A DNA stretch of 64,000 nucleotides from Hyphomicrobiales bacterium (lineage in GTDB: Bacteria; Pseudomonadota; Alphaproteobacteria; Rhizobiales; Beijerinckiaceae), in the NCBI GenBank assembly GCA_900470775.1, contig UCBZ01000033.1, positions 62,001 through 126,000 on the forward strand, given 5' to 3'. The notes beneath the pieces were generated by a model that saw only the letters and a program-made list of their open reading frames with translations, made no database searches and had not been told where the DNA came from. Shown here piece after piece: positions 62,668 through 64,000 of the stretch (positions within the stretch are counted from its first letter, which is position 1; every line of letters starts with the position of its first letter). Made by a program: the position numbers and the translations under genes.

Positions 62668-64000
62668 TCACTCCGCCGGCTGCGCGGCGACGGGCTGCGG
62701 CGCGGCACGCCTCGGCGCGGCCAGCCGGAAGCGTCGGTCCGTGAGTGAGAGGGCGCCGCCGAAGGCCATGACGATCGCGCCGATCCAGATCAGCAGGATC
62801 AGCGGCTTGTCGTAGAGCCGCACCGCGATGGCGCCGTCGCCTTGCGGTTCGCCCAGCGCGACATAGGCCTGACTCAAGCCGTCGGTGTGGATGCCGGCCT
62901 CCGTCGTGGGCATGGCGCGGGCGGTGTAGACGCGCTTGCCGGCTTCGAGCGGACCGAGCTCCCGGTTTCCGGAAAAGATCTGGAAGCGCGCCACCTCGGC
63001 CCGGAAATTCGGCCCGCTGCGGGGCAGGATCGATTCCAGCACGATCGTGTAGCGGCCACTGGTCAGGCGCTCGCCCGGCTTCAGCACGCCGATCGCCTCC
63101 GTGCTCCAGGCAGCCGCCGCGATGCCGATGACGCTCAAGCCGACGCCGGCATGGGCGAAAGCGGCGCCCCAGGTCGAGCGGGGCAGGCCCTTGGCTCGCG
63201 ACAGCATCGCCGGCCAGCCGCTGGCGCGCGCCACGATGCGCTCGCCGAGATCGAAGGCCGCGCCCGCGACGAGGAACACGCCGAGCCCGATGCCGAGCGG
63301 CGCCAGCACCGGGCCGCCGCGTGTCAGGGCGATGGCGGCCAAGGCGACCACGATGGCGATGCCGAAGGCCATGGCGTTGCGCTGCGCTGCGCCGAGCAGG
63401 TCGCCGCGCTTCCAGGCCAGCGACTGGCCGAGCGGCAGGACGAGCAGCAGCGGCACCAGCACGGGGATGAAGGTCGCGTTGAAGAAGGGCGGGCCGACCG
63501 ATATCTTGTCGCCGGTCACCATCTCCAGGACGAGCGGATAGAGCGTGCCGATGAACACCGTGGCGCAGGCGGTCGCGATGAAGACGTTGTTGACGACGAG
63601 CGCGCCTTCCCGCGAGACCGGCGCGAACAGCCCGCCCTGCCGCAGCAGCGGCGCACGCCAGGCGAACAGCGCCAGCGAGCCGCCGACGAAAAAGATCAGG
63701 ATGCCGAGGATGAACAGCCCGCGCGAGGGATCGCTGGCGAAGGAATGCACCGAGGTCAGCACACCGGAGCGGACGATGAAGGTGCCGAGCAGCGAGAGCG
63801 AGAAGGTCAGGATCGCGAGCAGGATCGTCCAGACCTTGAGGGAGTCGCGCTTCTCCATCACCACAGTGGAATGAATCAGCGCCGTGCCGGCGAGCCAGGG
63901 CATCAGCGAGGCGTTCTCGACCGGGTCCCAGAACCACCAGCCGCCCCAGCCGAGTTCGTAATAGGCCCAGTAGGAGCCCATCGCGATGCCGAGCGTCAGG
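62668..64000 (-). CDS. ccmF: Haem lyase subunit CcmF (N-terminus outside window)
   Basis: The frame is open to the window edge, so ~444 C-terminal residues of an expected ~650 are present. The WWD haem-binding motif (GWGGWWFWDPVENASLMPWL) is near the start of this fragment, followed by many TM helices and a periplasmic domain near the end. CcmF attaches haem to apocytochrome c with CcmH. The fragment lacks the first helices only because of the window edge. Confidence 0.95.
   Translation of the reverse strand, partial: LTLGIAMGSYWAYYELGWGGWWFWDPVENASLMPWLAGTALIHSTVVMEKRDSLKVWTILLAILTFSLSLLGTFIVRSGVLTSVHSFASDPSRGLFILGILIFFVGGSLALFAWRAPLLRQGGLFAPVSREGALVVNNVFIATACATVFIGTLYPLVLEMVTGDKISVGPPFFNATFIPVLVPLLLVLPLGQSLAWKRGDLLGAAQRNAMAFGIAIVVALAAIALTRGGPVLAPLGIGLGVFLVAGAAFDLGERIVARASGWPAMLSRAKGLPRSTWGAAFAHAGVGLSVIGIAAAAWSTEAIGVLKPGERLTSGRYTIVLESILPRSGPNFRAEVARFQIFSGNRELGPLEAGKRVYTARAMPTTEAGIHTDGLSQAYVALGEPQGDGAIAVRLYDKPLILLIWIGAIVMAFGGALSLTDRRFRLAAPRRAAPQPVAAQPAE

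Overview
The window is about 64 kb of high-GC DNA densely packed with genes, many joined by 4-base ATGA start/stop overlaps. The gene content (NasST-controlled nitrate assimilation, urease with a fused gamma-beta subunit, DivJ/PleC-type histidine kinase, GlnE, System I cytochrome c maturation, PotABC-like and HAAT-type ABC importers) points to a free-living alphaproteobacterium of the order Hyphomicrobiales (Rhizobiales), perhaps near Bosea. This placement rests on gene content and style only, because no rRNA or tRNA gene is visible. I see no phage, insertion sequence or CRISPR array. Accessory elements are two VapBC-type toxin-antitoxin pairs, one AT-richer GIY-YIG-like gene and a few palindromic intergenic repeats.

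Region 1 (1-11.8 kb): the 3' part of an ABC exporter, then a catabolic and transport block. On the minus strand are a DHDPS-family lyase and a three-subunit FAD / FAD-BFD / 2Fe-2S amino-acid dehydrogenase resembling D-hydroxyproline dehydrogenase. Divergent from it is a polar amino-acid ABC importer (SBP, two permeases, ATPase) plus an EamA permease. A hydantoinase-family amidohydrolase coupled to a GntR/FCD regulator follows. Region 2 (11.8-15.3 kb): dusA, a type II NADH dehydrogenase and a type IB topoisomerase. Region 3 (15.3-21.6 kb): a PotABCD-like ABC importer, divergent from a second GntR/FCD regulator and mannonate dehydratase (uxuA), with a perfect 12-bp palindrome between the divergent units.

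Region 4 (21.6-36.3 kb): a GIY-YIG-like orphan, an isolated phnM, then an eight-gene nitrate assimilation operon read right to left: nrtA, NirB-like FAD subunit, nasA, nrtB, nrtC, globin, nirA and a 4Fe-4S flavoprotein reductase. Upstream lie nasS and nasT. The 5' leader of nrtA shows a sigma-54-like promoter, a hexaloop hairpin of the ANTAR-target type and an intrinsic terminator that competes with it. This is the layout expected for NasT antitermination released by nitrate-bound NasS.

Region 5 (36.3-48.1 kb): urease. ureD, an acidic small protein, fused ureAB, an inserted toxin-antitoxin pair and ureC lie in one block. A small charged protein, two orphan periplasmic binding proteins and then ureE (very long His-rich tail), ureF, ureG and ureJ follow. 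Upstream of ureD are a PfkB kinase and a second toxin-antitoxin pair with three TGATATCA operator copies. Nitrate, urea and amino-acid uptake all converge on ammonium and glutamate, and glnE (glutamine synthetase adenylyltransferase) lies further on.

Region 6 (48.1-64 kb): gloA, an enlarged cation diffusion facilitator, pepN, a PAS histidine kinase with a CtrA-like upstream box, glnE, an OmpR-type two-component pair, a DegP/HtrA protease with a strong terminator, ccmH and a partial ccmF.
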